Shown: piece by piece, positions 16,730 through 23,841 of the stretch
Layout: each line of letters starts with the position of its first letter
Numbering within the stretch: position 1 is the stretch's first letter
From: Gemmataceae bacterium
GTDB lineage: Bacteria > Planctomycetota > Planctomycetia > Gemmatales > Gemmataceae
Assembly: GCA_025055215.1 (NCBI GenBank)
Contig: JANWYO010000217.1
Coordinates: 1-33,350 of the forward strand
DNA length: 33,350 bases
Direction of reading: 5' to 3'
Notes under the pieces: model-generated
What the model was told of the DNA's origin: nothing
The model's input: only the letters and a program-made list of their open reading frames with translations
The model's database searches: none
Position numbers and translations under genes: made by a program

Positions 16730-17749
16730 GTGCGCCGGTCCACCAGGTTGCTCGCCGTGTTGGGGGTCCTCATCAGCACAGCCGGCCCGCTGACTGCCCA
16801 ACCAGCCTCCGTGACGGTCGAACCCATTGAGTATCAAGGCTGGAAAAATAACCTCCGCCTCAGCAACGGCACCGTCGAGATCGTCGCCACCCTGGAGGTC
16901 GGGCCCCGCATCATCAGCTACCGTCCCCGTGACGGCCGAAATGTCTTCAAGGAATATCCCGACCAACTGGGCAAGAAGGGCGAGACGTCGTGGCAAATCC
17001 GCGGCGGCCACCGCCTCTGGATCAGCCCCGAAGACCCCGTCCGCACCTACGTCCCGGACAATGGCCCCGTCCACCACGAACGCCTCGGTGCCGTCGTCCG
17101 CCTCCGGCCGGCGGCCGACATGGCCCACGGCCTTCAGAAGGAGATCGACCTGGAGCTAGCCCCCACCGGCACCCAGGTCAAAGTGACCCACCGCGTCAAA
17201 AACATCGGCAAGGAGCCGACCGAGCTGGCCATCTGGGCCTTGTCGGTCATGGCCCCAGGCGGCGTCGAGGTCATCCCCCTCCCGCCGAAACGGCCCCACC
17301 CCGGAGGCCCGCATCAGGCCAAGTCCGCCGCCGACTTCGCCCCCCATCAAAGCCTGGCCCTGTGGCCGTATTTCGACTTCCAGGACTCCCGGTGGCATTT
17401 CGGCCGCCAGTTCCTCACCCTCCGCCAGGACCCCAACGCCAAGTCGCCGACCAAACTTGGCCTGTCCCACCGCCAGGGATGGGTCGGCTATGTCAACGGC
17501 GGGGTGCTGTTTGTCAAACGCTTCGGCTACCAGGAAGGAAAGACGTATCCCGACCACGGCAGCAATTACGAAACCTTCACCAACGCCGACATGCTGGAAC
17601 TGGAAACCCTCAGCCCGCTGGTGCGCCTGGCCCCCAACACGGCCGTGGAGCACGTCGAAACCTGGGAGCTTCACCTGGTGCCGGCCGATGCCGCCGCGGA
17701 CGAAGCACGCATCCTTCAGCACATCGTGCCCAAAGTCACGGGCAAGTAA
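16730..17749 (+). CDS. Secreted DUF4380-like protein (galactose mutarotase-like fold)
   Basis: 339 residues starting with GTG at 16730, chosen because GGAG lies 9 nt upstream and a Sec signal (RRSTRLLAVLGVLISTAGPLTA, cleavage near TAQ) starts at once; the earlier GTG 16682 adds 16 residues in front of this. The mature protein is beta-rich and contains WKNNLRLSNGTVEI, VGPRIISYR, GGHRLWISPED, ALWPYFDF and KRFGYQEGKTYPDHGSNYE, the pattern I associate with DUF4380 and the aldose-1-epimerase-like supersandwich. It may bind or act on a periplasmic carbohydrate; no catalytic residues are assigned. It converges with the Nudix gene (gap of 31 bp). Confidence 0.82.
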   Translation: MRRSTRLLAVLGVLISTAGPLTAQPASVTVEPIEYQGWKNNLRLSNGTVEIVATLEVGPRIISYRPRDGRNVFKEYPDQLGKKGETSWQIRGGHRLWISPEDPVRTYVPDNGPVHHERLGAVVRLRPAADMAHGLQKEIDLELAPTGTQVKVTHRVKNIGKEPTELAIWALSVMAPGGVEVIPLPPKRPHPGGPHQAKSAADFAPHQSLALWPYFDFQDSRWHFGRQFLTLRQDPNAKSPTKLGLSHRQGWVGYVNGGVLFVKRFGYQEGKTYPDHGSNYETFTNADMLELETLSPLVRLAPNTAVEHVETWELHLVPADAAADEARILQHIVPKVTGK

Positions 17750-17780
17750 GCCGCCCAGGACCGGCCGCGACCGGGGCCGC

Positions 17781-18188
17781 TCACGCCGGCTGCCGGGCCG
17801 CCAAGGCTTCGAGAATAAGGTCGCGGAGGTCCGGCTCTTGAATGCGGGCGATGGCGCGTTCCCCGCTGAGCCACCGCCGCTGTCGCAGCTTCATTTCGGG
17901 CCAATCGTCGGCGACTTCGGTGACGTCCAGGACGAAGACGGTGACGTGGTAGCGGCGGCCCAGCTTTTCATAGTGGTAATGCCCGATCGGTTCGCCCCGC
18001 AGGACGCCAATCAGCCCGGCCTCTTCCCAGGCTTCCTGGAGGGCGATGTCGGCCGCCGTCTTTCCCGGCTCGAAGCACCCCTTGGGGACGACCCAGCGTC
18101 GCCCACTGCTTGAGGTGATCAGGCACACTTGTCCGGAGAGGATGGGGATTGCTGCCGCTTGCCGGATCGCATCGGAAAGGACCGCCAT
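17781..18188 (-). CDS. Nudix hydrolase
   Basis: 135 residues. The Nudix box is present as GCFEPGKTAADIALQEAWEEAGL: Gly and the EExxG part are canonical, while the usual first Glu is Lys and the Arg is Gln. The preceding VVPKG and the GK variant resemble diphosphoinositol-polyphosphate-type (PKG...GKT...EAxEEAG) Nudix enzymes, so a phosphoanhydride substrate is likely, but specificity is open. Cytoplasmic. MMAV gives two adjacent starts (18191 or 18188). Convergent with the DUF4380-like gene and 153 bp downstream of the SDR gene, with a hairpin between them. Confidence 0.88.
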   Translation of the reverse strand: MAVLSDAIRQAAAIPILSGQVCLITSSSGRRWVVPKGCFEPGKTAADIALQEAWEEAGLIGVLRGEPIGHYHYEKLGRRYHVTVFVLDVTEVADDWPEMKLRQRRWLSGERAIARIQEPDLRDLILEALAARQPA

Positions 18189-18284
18189 CATTCAAGCACA
18201 CCCCACGAGGGAGGATGATCTGCCGATCAGAATGCGGCACGAGCGCAGCTGTTGTCAAGCGCTATCGGGGTTTCTTCATCGTTT

Positions 18285-18325
18285 CTGCACGGCTTCTCTG
18301 CGTTGCCTTCGCGCGGGCCGTGCAG
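18285..18325 (-). terminator. Hairpin downstream of the SDR gene
   Basis: Inverted repeat CTGCACGGC / GCCGTGCAG (18285-18293 and 18317-18325), perfect over 9 bp with a 23-nt loop, starting 16 nt after the SDR stop. No T-tract follows on the minus strand. Confidence 0.4.
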
Positions 18326-18341
18326 GGAGGGGGATCAAGGC

Positions 18342-19103
18342 TCAGCGGGCAAGGTAGCCGCCATCCACGACCAGGGTCGTGCCGGTGATGTAGGCGCCCG
18401 CGTCGCTGGCCAGAAGAAGAGCAGCGCCGACCAATTCCTCGGGCTGGCCCCACCGCCCCAGGGCGGTGCGGCGGGCAAACTGTGCCTTCTCCTCTTCCGA
18501 CAACAGCGTGCCGGGCAACTCGGTGAGGAACGGGCCCGGGGCAATGCAGTTGACGGTGATGCCAAAAGGCCCCAAGTCGAGGGCGCTGGCGCGGGCCAGC
18601 CCCAACAGCGCGGACTTGGTCGCCGAGTAGGCGTTCCGCCCTTCCTTGGACACGATCCCCATGATCGACGAAATGTGAATGATCCGTCCCCAGCGGCGGC
18701 TCTTCATCCCCGGCACCACCGCCCGCGTCAAGGCCATCACCGACGTGAGGTTCAACTCGATGATCCGGTCCCAGTCCTCGTCCTTGATGGCATCGATCGG
18801 CTGAGGGATGTTGCTGCCCGCGTTGTTGATGAGGACATCGACCCGGCCAAAGCGGTCGAAGGCTGCTTGCGCCAGCCGGGCCACGTCGGCCCGACGGCAC
18901 ATGTCGGCGACGACGTAGATCCCCTGGCGGCCGGTGCCGCGGAGGATGTCGTCCAGCGCGGGTTTGAGTTCCGCCTCGTGTCGGCTGGAGATGACCACAT
19001 CTGCCCCGTGCTCGGCCAGGCCGCGGGCCATCGCCTTGCCCAGGCCGCGACTACCGCCGGTCACAAGGGCGACTTTTCCGGTCAAGTCGAAGAGGGTGCT
19101 CAT
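18342..19103 (-). CDS. Short-chain dehydrogenase/reductase (classical SDR)
   Basis: 253 residues, standard for classical SDRs. Seen: the dinucleotide motif TGGSRGLG (15-22), NNAG (93-96), LNLT (Asn118), the catalytic Ser145/146, Tyr159 and Lys163 (YSATK), and the IAPGPF loop. It acts on an alcohol/ketone with NAD(P); 3-oxoacyl reductase or sugar/gluconate dehydrogenase are both possible and the sequence does not decide. Residues after TGG (SR) and the SSR following beta strand 2 suggest NADP preference, which is inference. ATG 19103 is chosen; the 44 extra upstream residues read as non-protein. It lies 46 bp downstream of bioB, on the same strand. Confidence 0.92.
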   Translation of the reverse strand: MSTLFDLTGKVALVTGGSRGLGKAMARGLAEHGADVVISSRHEAELKPALDDILRGTGRQGIYVVADMCRRADVARLAQAAFDRFGRVDVLINNAGSNIPQPIDAIKDEDWDRIIELNLTSVMALTRAVVPGMKSRRWGRIIHISSIMGIVSKEGRNAYSATKSALLGLARASALDLGPFGITVNCIAPGPFLTELPGTLLSEEEKAQFARRTALGRWGQPEELVGAALLLASDAGAYITGTTLVVDGGYLAR

Positions 19104-19149
19104 GGTTGATTGGCCGGCGTGTGGCCGGCCGGGCTGGAGGAACAAAGCG

Positions 19150-20223
19150 TTACAGCGCCGGCAAAGGCTCAGCCAGCACCGGCAGGGGGCGCGGCCTGCG
19201 AATCGGTGCGGCAGCTGGCGGCGCCGGGTCGGCATCGCCGACGCGGTCGCCGTGCCAGGTGAGTTCCAGGTCGTCGATCATCTGGAGGTCTTCGTGATTG
19301 GGCCGGCCGGTCGTCGCCAGGTAGTTGCCGATCAGGGCGCTGGTGGCCCCGACGTAGAAGATCCAGCTTTGCAAGTCGCGGAGGTTCTTCTCCCGGCCGC
19401 CAGCCACCTTCAAGTCCACCCGCGGGAGGATTAGCCGCATGACGGCCACGATCTTGAGGATTTCCAGCGGCTTCAGGGGTGTCATGTGCGCCAGCGGCGT
19501 GCCAGGGATGGGGTGGAGGAAGTTCAGCGGCACCACGTGCGGGTTCAGTTCTTTCAGGCTGAAGGCGAGGCTGACGCGATCGTCGATGCTCTCGCCCATG
19601 CCGAAGATGCAGCCGCAGCAGATTTCCAGACCGACGCGCTGCGCCAGGCGAACGGTCTCGACCCGTTCCTGCCAAGTATGGGTGGTGACGATCTGAGGGT
19701 AGAACTCGCGGGAGGTTTCCAGGTTGTGGTTGATGCGGCGGATGCCGGCGGCCTTGAGGTCGCGAGCCTGCTCTTCCGTCAGGGTGCCGAGGGTCGCGCA
19801 GTGGCAGATCCCCTCGACCGACTTCATGGCGTGGACCGCCTCCATGATTTTCGGCCATTCGCGGCGGGTGGGACCGCGGCCGCTGTTGACGATGCCAAAG
19901 GCGCTGGCGCCACGGTCGCGGGCATCGCGGCAGGCGGCGGCCACGTCGGCTGCCTCCATCATTGGATGCGGCTGGATGCCCGTGTCGAAGTGGGCACTCT
20001 GGGCGCAGAACTTGCAGTCCTCGCTACAGTTGCCGAACTTGCTGGCGACGATGCTGCAAAACGTCACCCGGTTGCCGTGAAAATGTCGGCGAACCTTGTG
20101 GGCGGCGTAGAAGAGATCGTAGCGGTCGTCACCGTCCAGGGCGAACAGTTCGCGGGCCTCGGCCCGGGTCAGTTCGCCACCGGCGATGATCCGCGAGGGC
20201 AGCGCCAGGATGTCCACGGGCAT
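19150..20223 (-). CDS. bioB: Biotin synthase
   Basis: 357-residue radical SAM enzyme that inserts sulfur into dethiobiotin. The [4Fe-4S]/SAM motif is CSEDCKFC (Cys66, Cys70, Cys73); NHNLETS, CCGCIFGMGE and NFLHPIPGTPL are further BioB blocks, and LVD-type Arg/Asp residues for the auxiliary cluster are seen in the C-terminal half (VRL, RLILPRVDLKVAGGRE). Start ATG 20223 has AAGGAGT 7 nt upstream. An Ala/Pro-rich tail of about 25 residues after GDADPAPPAAAP is longer than usual and probably disordered. No other bio gene is in the window; the downstream SDR may be cotranscribed. Confidence 0.95.
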   Translation of the reverse strand: MPVDILALPSRIIAGGELTRAEARELFALDGDDRYDLFYAAHKVRRHFHGNRVTFCSIVASKFGNCSEDCKFCAQSAHFDTGIQPHPMMEAADVAAACRDARDRGASAFGIVNSGRGPTRREWPKIMEAVHAMKSVEGICHCATLGTLTEEQARDLKAAGIRRINHNLETSREFYPQIVTTHTWQERVETVRLAQRVGLEICCGCIFGMGESIDDRVSLAFSLKELNPHVVPLNFLHPIPGTPLAHMTPLKPLEILKIVAVMRLILPRVDLKVAGGREKNLRDLQSWIFYVGATSALIGNYLATTGRPNHEDLQMIDDLELTWHGDRVGDADPAPPAAAPIRRPRPLPVLAEPLPAL

Positions 20224-20290
20224 ACACAAACTCCTTCCCAGGTGTGGGCAGCTCGAGGCACGACCTGTGGGATCGGCCCAGCTGGGGCGT

Positions 20291-20323
20291 TGGGGCCGAC
20301 CGGCCAGTGGCCGGTCGGCCCCA
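20291..20323 (-). terminator. GC hairpin after the polytopic membrane protein gene
   Basis: Perfect 15-bp stem (20291-20305 and 20309-20323) with a 3-nt loop AGT, starting 7 nt after the stop at 20331. It separates this gene from bioB, whose start is at 20223. No T-tract. Confidence 0.6.
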
Positions 20324-20330
20324 GCCGCTT

Positions 20331-21017
20331 TCAACCGGCTTCACGGTAAGCCTGCTCTCCGCCATGCCACCGCGAGCGCAGCCAGCCACCGCGGGCACGC
20401 TCCTCCCGCCAGCGCTCCAACTCCAATCGCTGCCATCGGCGACGGCACCGCCAGCGGTCCAAGGCGAATTGAAGGACGATCCCCGCCACGGCGACCGAGG
20501 CCACTGCAACATTCAGCCAAAGGGGCATCCGCTCGGCCAGGGCCGGGGCGTCGACTCGATTGAGCCGATCCAGCAGACACAGACCAGAGTAGGCCATGAC
20601 GACGGCGCCGGCCAGACTGGTGAGGGCCATGGTCCAGACGCGAAACAACAGCACGCCGACCAGGCCGCCGGCGAGGAAGGGGAGCAGCGTCTCGTTCCAG
20701 GCGGGGAGCCAGGAACGCAGGAACAGGACGGCGGCCAGGCCGCCGGCCAGAAACGCCAGCACCCGCACCAGCGCCAAGGCCAGGATCCCCGCCGCGATGG
20801 CCAAAAGCAAGGCGGCGAGCAATGGTTGCAGGCCCCACTCTCGGCCGGAAAACAGACCCAGCATCCCCCCGCTGGCCGTGGTCAGGAGCACGATCCAGAA
20901 ACGATGCGCCAGCCACCCGGTCGCCCACAAACTGGCCCCGAGGGCCAATCCGAGGGTGCACAGGGTCACCGATGCCCCGCGTGCTTCAGCGAGGATTTCG
21001 GAAGAGATGACTTGCAT
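20331..21017 (-). CDS. Polytopic membrane protein, unknown
   Basis: 228 residues with about seven hydrophobic helices, for example VTLCTLGLALGASLWATGWL, FWIVLLTTASGGMLGLFSG, a pair in PLLAALLLAIAAGILALALV and LAFLAGGLAAVLFL, and another pair around LLPFLAGGLVGVLLFRVW. The cytoplasmic C-terminus is strongly basic (RWRCRRRWQRLELERWREERARGG). The glycine-rich helix pattern (AGGLVGVLLF, SGGMLGLFSG) resembles DUF4203/TMEM198-like proteins, but this is weak. No catalytic motif. Followed by a strong hairpin, so probably monocistronic. The 219-bp upstream gap holds the 39-bp tandem repeat. Confidence 0.75.
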   Translation of the reverse strand: MQVISSEILAEARGASVTLCTLGLALGASLWATGWLAHRFWIVLLTTASGGMLGLFSGREWGLQPLLAALLLAIAAGILALALVRVLAFLAGGLAAVLFLRSWLPAWNETLLPFLAGGLVGVLLFRVWTMALTSLAGAVVMAYSGLCLLDRLNRVDAPALAERMPLWLNVAVASVAVAGIVLQFALDRWRCRRRWQRLELERWREERARGGWLRSRWHGGEQAYREAG

Positions 21018-21124
21018 GGCCGTTCATCCTCGAGACCGACGCTATCTGCCGCTTGGCCACAGAGCAGGTGGACGATACCGCCGGCGTGGGGAAAGTGTCA
21101 AGGCAGGCAAAGGGCGGGCACGCC

Positions 21125-21202
21125 CCCGCCTCGTCGGTTCACGCTCCCTTCACCCCACAGTAGCCCGCCTTGTCGGTTCACGCTCGCTTCGCCCCACTGC
21201 CG
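21125..21202. repeat. Two-copy 39-bp tandem repeat
   Basis: Units 21125-21163 and 21164-21202 match at 33 of 39 positions, sharing CCCGCC and GTCGGTTCACGCTC. The gap 21018-21236 otherwise shows nothing coding. Part of the unit (TCGGTTCACGCTCGC) resembles a segment of dispersed copy A near 4148. Confidence 0.7.
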
Positions 21203-21236
21203 CCCCCGCTTTTCCCGCTCACCGAGCGCCGCTGGC

Positions 21237-22022
21237 TCAGCGCTGTGCCCAGGGAGCGGGCCGCTTCTCAAAAAAGGCCCGCAGTCCCTGCTGACACTCC
21301 TCGGTCAGCCGAGGCTCTGCACTGGCCAGGGCGGTCTCCTCGAGGGACATCGCTTGGCGAGAAAAACGCTGGAGCAGGGCCTTGGTGGTGGCCAGGGCCT
21401 GCGGGCCGCCTTCTGCCAGGAAGGCGGCCCAACTGTGGGCAGTGTCGAAGAGTTGCGCCGCCGGGACGACGGCGTTGATGAGGCCGACGCGCTGAGCCTC
21501 GGTCGCCTCCAACAGTTCACCGCTCAGCAACAGCCAGCGTGCCGTCCGCTCCCCGACATGGCGCAACAAATGCGGCATCACCATCGCGGCCACCAGGCCC
21601 CGGCGGACCTCCGGGTAGCCGAGCCGTGCCGACGGCACGGCGAGGGCCAAGTCGCAGACGGTGACCAGTCCGGCACCGCCGGCGACGGCCGGCCCATTGA
21701 CTGCGGCAATGCTCGGTTTGGGGAGCGTGTAGATCAGGTCGTAAAGCCGGGCCAAGCGGATCGCGTCGGCACGCACTTCGTCGGCTTCATCGGGCTGGCC
21801 CAGCTTCGCTTGCAGCTCCACAAGGTCCATGCCCGCGCAAAAGGCGGGGCCGGCACCGGTAAGGATCACGCACCGAACCGCGGCGTCGTCCCGCGCCCGG
21901 GCGAAAGCCGAGGTCAACGCCTCGATCAAGCCTCGGCTCAGGGCGTTGCGCCGCTCCGGCCGATTCATCGTCAGCACCACGGCCGGCGGCCGTAGCTCGT
22001 AGCTCACCAAGTCGCCGCCCAT
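21237..22022 (-). CDS. Enoyl-CoA hydratase/isomerase family (LiuC/methylglutaconyl-CoA hydratase-like)
   Basis: 261 residues of the crotonase fold. The oxyanion-hole regions NRPERRNALSR and GAGPAFCAGMDL, and AVNGPAVAGGAGLVTVCDLALA, are intact. The first crotonase catalytic Glu position appears as Gly, while the second is kept (GYPEVRRGL); this arrangement occurs in methylglutaconyl-CoA hydratases (LiuC/AUH) and some other members, so a leucine or terpene degradation substrate is favoured over fatty-acid oxidation. The ATG overlaps the stop of the AtuA-C-like gene (TGATG), indicating tight coupling. Substrate remains inferred. Confidence 0.85.
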   Translation of the reverse strand: MGGDLVSYELRPPAVVLTMNRPERRNALSRGLIEALTSAFARARDDAAVRCVILTGAGPAFCAGMDLVELQAKLGQPDEADEVRADAIRLARLYDLIYTLPKPSIAAVNGPAVAGGAGLVTVCDLALAVPSARLGYPEVRRGLVAAMVMPHLLRHVGERTARWLLLSGELLEATEAQRVGLINAVVPAAQLFDTAHSWAAFLAEGGPQALATTKALLQRFSRQAMSLEETALASAEPRLTEECQQGLRAFFEKRPAPWAQR

Positions 22023-22387
22023 CAGCTCTCTCCCGGCGGCTGTCGCCGCATCGCCTCTAAGCCCTCCGGCTCCTCGATCGGCATCTGCAACAATGCCAAG
22101 GCCAACGCCTTCCCTTGGCTGTCGCTCCGGAGCGATCGGCTGGCCCCCCCCGCCAAGACATCGTACAACACGAAATTCAGCCCCAGCACGTTCGGCACCT
22201 CATAGCGCTCGACCCGGCTTGGCCCCAGTGACGCGAAATAGCGGCCGACAACCTCGGCCGTCAAATGCTCCCGCAGCCAGGCAAAACCCGCCGGTGTATA
22301 GGCAATCACCGCTACATTGGCGTGGTTCCCCTTATCGCCGCTTCGGCCGTGGGCGATGGTTCGCAGTGGCATCGTACCTGCCGTCAT
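22022..22387 (-). CDS. AtuA-like C-terminal domain protein
   Basis: 121 residues. The stretch LRTIAHGRSGDKGNHANVAVIAYTPAGFAWLREHL matches the small domain normally fused to, or encoded after, the AtuA (DUF1446) protein of acyclic terpene utilisation. The rest (RYEVPNVLGLNFVLYDVLAGGASRSLRSDSQGKALALALLQMPI) fits this family. Here it is a separate gene, and no DUF1446 gene is visible in the window. It is joined by TGATG overlap to the LiuC-like hydratase, which supports a shared catabolic pathway, probably acyl-CoA dependent. It follows the GT-C-like genes by 17 bp, perhaps in one transcript. Confidence 0.82.
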   Translation of the reverse strand: MTAGTMPLRTIAHGRSGDKGNHANVAVIAYTPAGFAWLREHLTAEVVGRYFASLGPSRVERYEVPNVLGLNFVLYDVLAGGASRSLRSDSQGKALALALLQMPIEEPEGLEAMRRQPPGES

Positions 22388-22404
22388 GTCGGCTCCTCCG
22401 ACAT

Positions 22405-23841
22405 TTACTCCGACTTCCTGACCAGCACCGTCGCCAGGCCGTCATCGTAGACCACCCGAAAGTCCGGCTCCTGCCGTAGCTGGGCCGTCAGCGGCGCCGT
22501 CGCCGGCCCCAGCACCACGCGGGCTTGGGCCAAATCCGGGTCGGAAAACGGATCGGCCACGTTGCTCCAAACGTCGAGGTTGCGGCGCAGCCGAGCGTCG
22601 CCGTGGAGGTTGGTTCGGCCATCGATACACACCGGCAGGCGCGGCAGCCTCCAGATGAGGAAACCGCCCCAGTCGAAGTCATTGTAGAGAGGTCCAGGGA
22701 TGGTTTGCTCTTGCAGCCAGGCCGCCGCCCCCACGGGATACCGGGAGGCTAACGCAGCCTCGAGGCGGTCGGGCGTCAGCCCCCGAAGGCTGCCGAGCAC
22801 CACAAACAGGCCGGCCACGACGGCGCCAAAGGCGATCCGGTGCCACCGGAGCGCGGGGACGGGCGCCGGCCCGGCCGAGGCCGGCCGGGCGGGCGCCGCG
22901 AGCACGGCGGCGACCGACGCCAGCACCAGCAGCCACAGGTCCCGTCGCGAATGAAGGAAGGCCGCCATCCCCGCCGCCAGCAACAGGCCGGCGAACAGCG
23001 ACCGCCGCCGCAGCACGGCGACGACACCCCAGCTGGCCAGGACCACGCCCAGCCACTCTCCCCAGAGCATGGTCGTCGGCCGCGGCGCCCGCAGTTCCTC
23101 CACCCACTGATACGCTCCCCGCTGCGTGGCGTACTCAAGCACCACGCCGTAAAGCTGGTAGTGGTAGGGAGTGGCCAGCGTTGCCAGGCTGCATGCCGCC
23201 GTCAGCCCCAGCAGCCGGCCCAGGAGCCAGCCACCCTGACCTCGTAGCCACTCGACAGCCCCGGCCAGGCAACCCAGGCTCAGAAGCCCCAGGCCGTACA
23301 CGAACTGGATATGGGTGTTCGCCCAGAGGACGTAAACGGGCGGCAGCAGGCCGAGCCACCACGCCGCGGCGTGACCGGCCCGCAGTTCCAGGATCGCGGA
23401 TAACGTCCACGTCGAGAACAGGATCGTCACCAGCCAGGGGCGGTCAGTGAACAGAGGCCCAAGGCTGCCGACGGCCAAGGTCAACAAGGTGACACCGACA
23501 AGGGGGCGCGGCTCATGTCGGGCGATGAGCCGCTGAAGCGATGCAGCAATCGCCACGGCGAGACCCACCCGCGCCACTAGGATGGCGAAGAGTCCGCCCG
23601 TCTGATACAAGCTGTGGAGCACCACGCCATATAGCCAGCTGTAAGCCACCCACCGTCGCCCTTGGCTGGTCCAGCAGAAAGGGTCGGTTTCCGGGACGGT
23701 ACCATGCTCCATGACCCACGCGCCGGTCCGCAGCTGCCAACCCAGGTCCGCGGAGGTCTGGGGATGAAGGGTCTCCAAGGCCAGCATGATATAAGGGAGC
23801 AGCCAAACGAGGACCTCGCGACCGGGCGGTTGGTTGCTCAC
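22405..23841 (-). CDS. GT-C-like polytopic membrane protein (downstream paralogue)
   Basis: 478 residues. The start is GTG 23841, overlapping the TGA of the previous gene by 4 nt (GTGA); the longer frame upstream is the neighbour's other reading frame. The protein has about eleven hydrophobic segments and a soluble C-terminal domain of about 120 residues. Near the N-terminus ADLGWQLRTGAWVMEHGTVPETDPFCWT followed by WVAYSWLYG resembles the first-loop signature of a widespread GT-C-like family; the C-domain opens IPGPLYNDFDWGGFLIWRLP. It is homologous to its neighbour. A lipid-linked sugar transferase role is possible, but the substrate and even catalysis are unproven. Confidence 0.78.
   Translation of the reverse strand: MSNQPPGREVLVWLLPYIMLALETLHPQTSADLGWQLRTGAWVMEHGTVPETDPFCWTSQGRRWVAYSWLYGVVLHSLYQTGGLFAILVARVGLAVAIAASLQRLIARHEPRPLVGVTLLTLAVGSLGPLFTDRPWLVTILFSTWTLSAILELRAGHAAAWWLGLLPPVYVLWANTHIQFVYGLGLLSLGCLAGAVEWLRGQGGWLLGRLLGLTAACSLATLATPYHYQLYGVVLEYATQRGAYQWVEELRAPRPTTMLWGEWLGVVLASWGVVAVLRRRSLFAGLLLAAGMAAFLHSRRDLWLLVLASVAAVLAAPARPASAGPAPVPALRWHRIAFGAVVAGLFVVLGSLRGLTPDRLEAALASRYPVGAAAWLQEQTIPGPLYNDFDWGGFLIWRLPRLPVCIDGRTNLHGDARLRRNLDVWSNVADPFSDPDLAQARVVLGPATAPLTAQLRQEPDFRVVYDDGLATVLVRKSE

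Noticed and set aside
15982-16827. 281-residue minus-strand frame across the repeat region and the 90-residue gene
   Set aside because: Low-complexity composition, no start signal, and it covers two well-supported plus-strand genes.
17781-18188. Nudix box with Lys and Gln at two consensus positions as a possible inactive enzyme
   Set aside because: This variant is common in functional PKG...GKT-type Nudix proteins, and the EExxG core is intact.
19104-19235. N-terminal 44-residue extension of the SDR
   Set aside because: Cys/Arg-rich, lacks family similarity, and would overlap the bioB coding end; ATG 19103 gives the normal SDR start.
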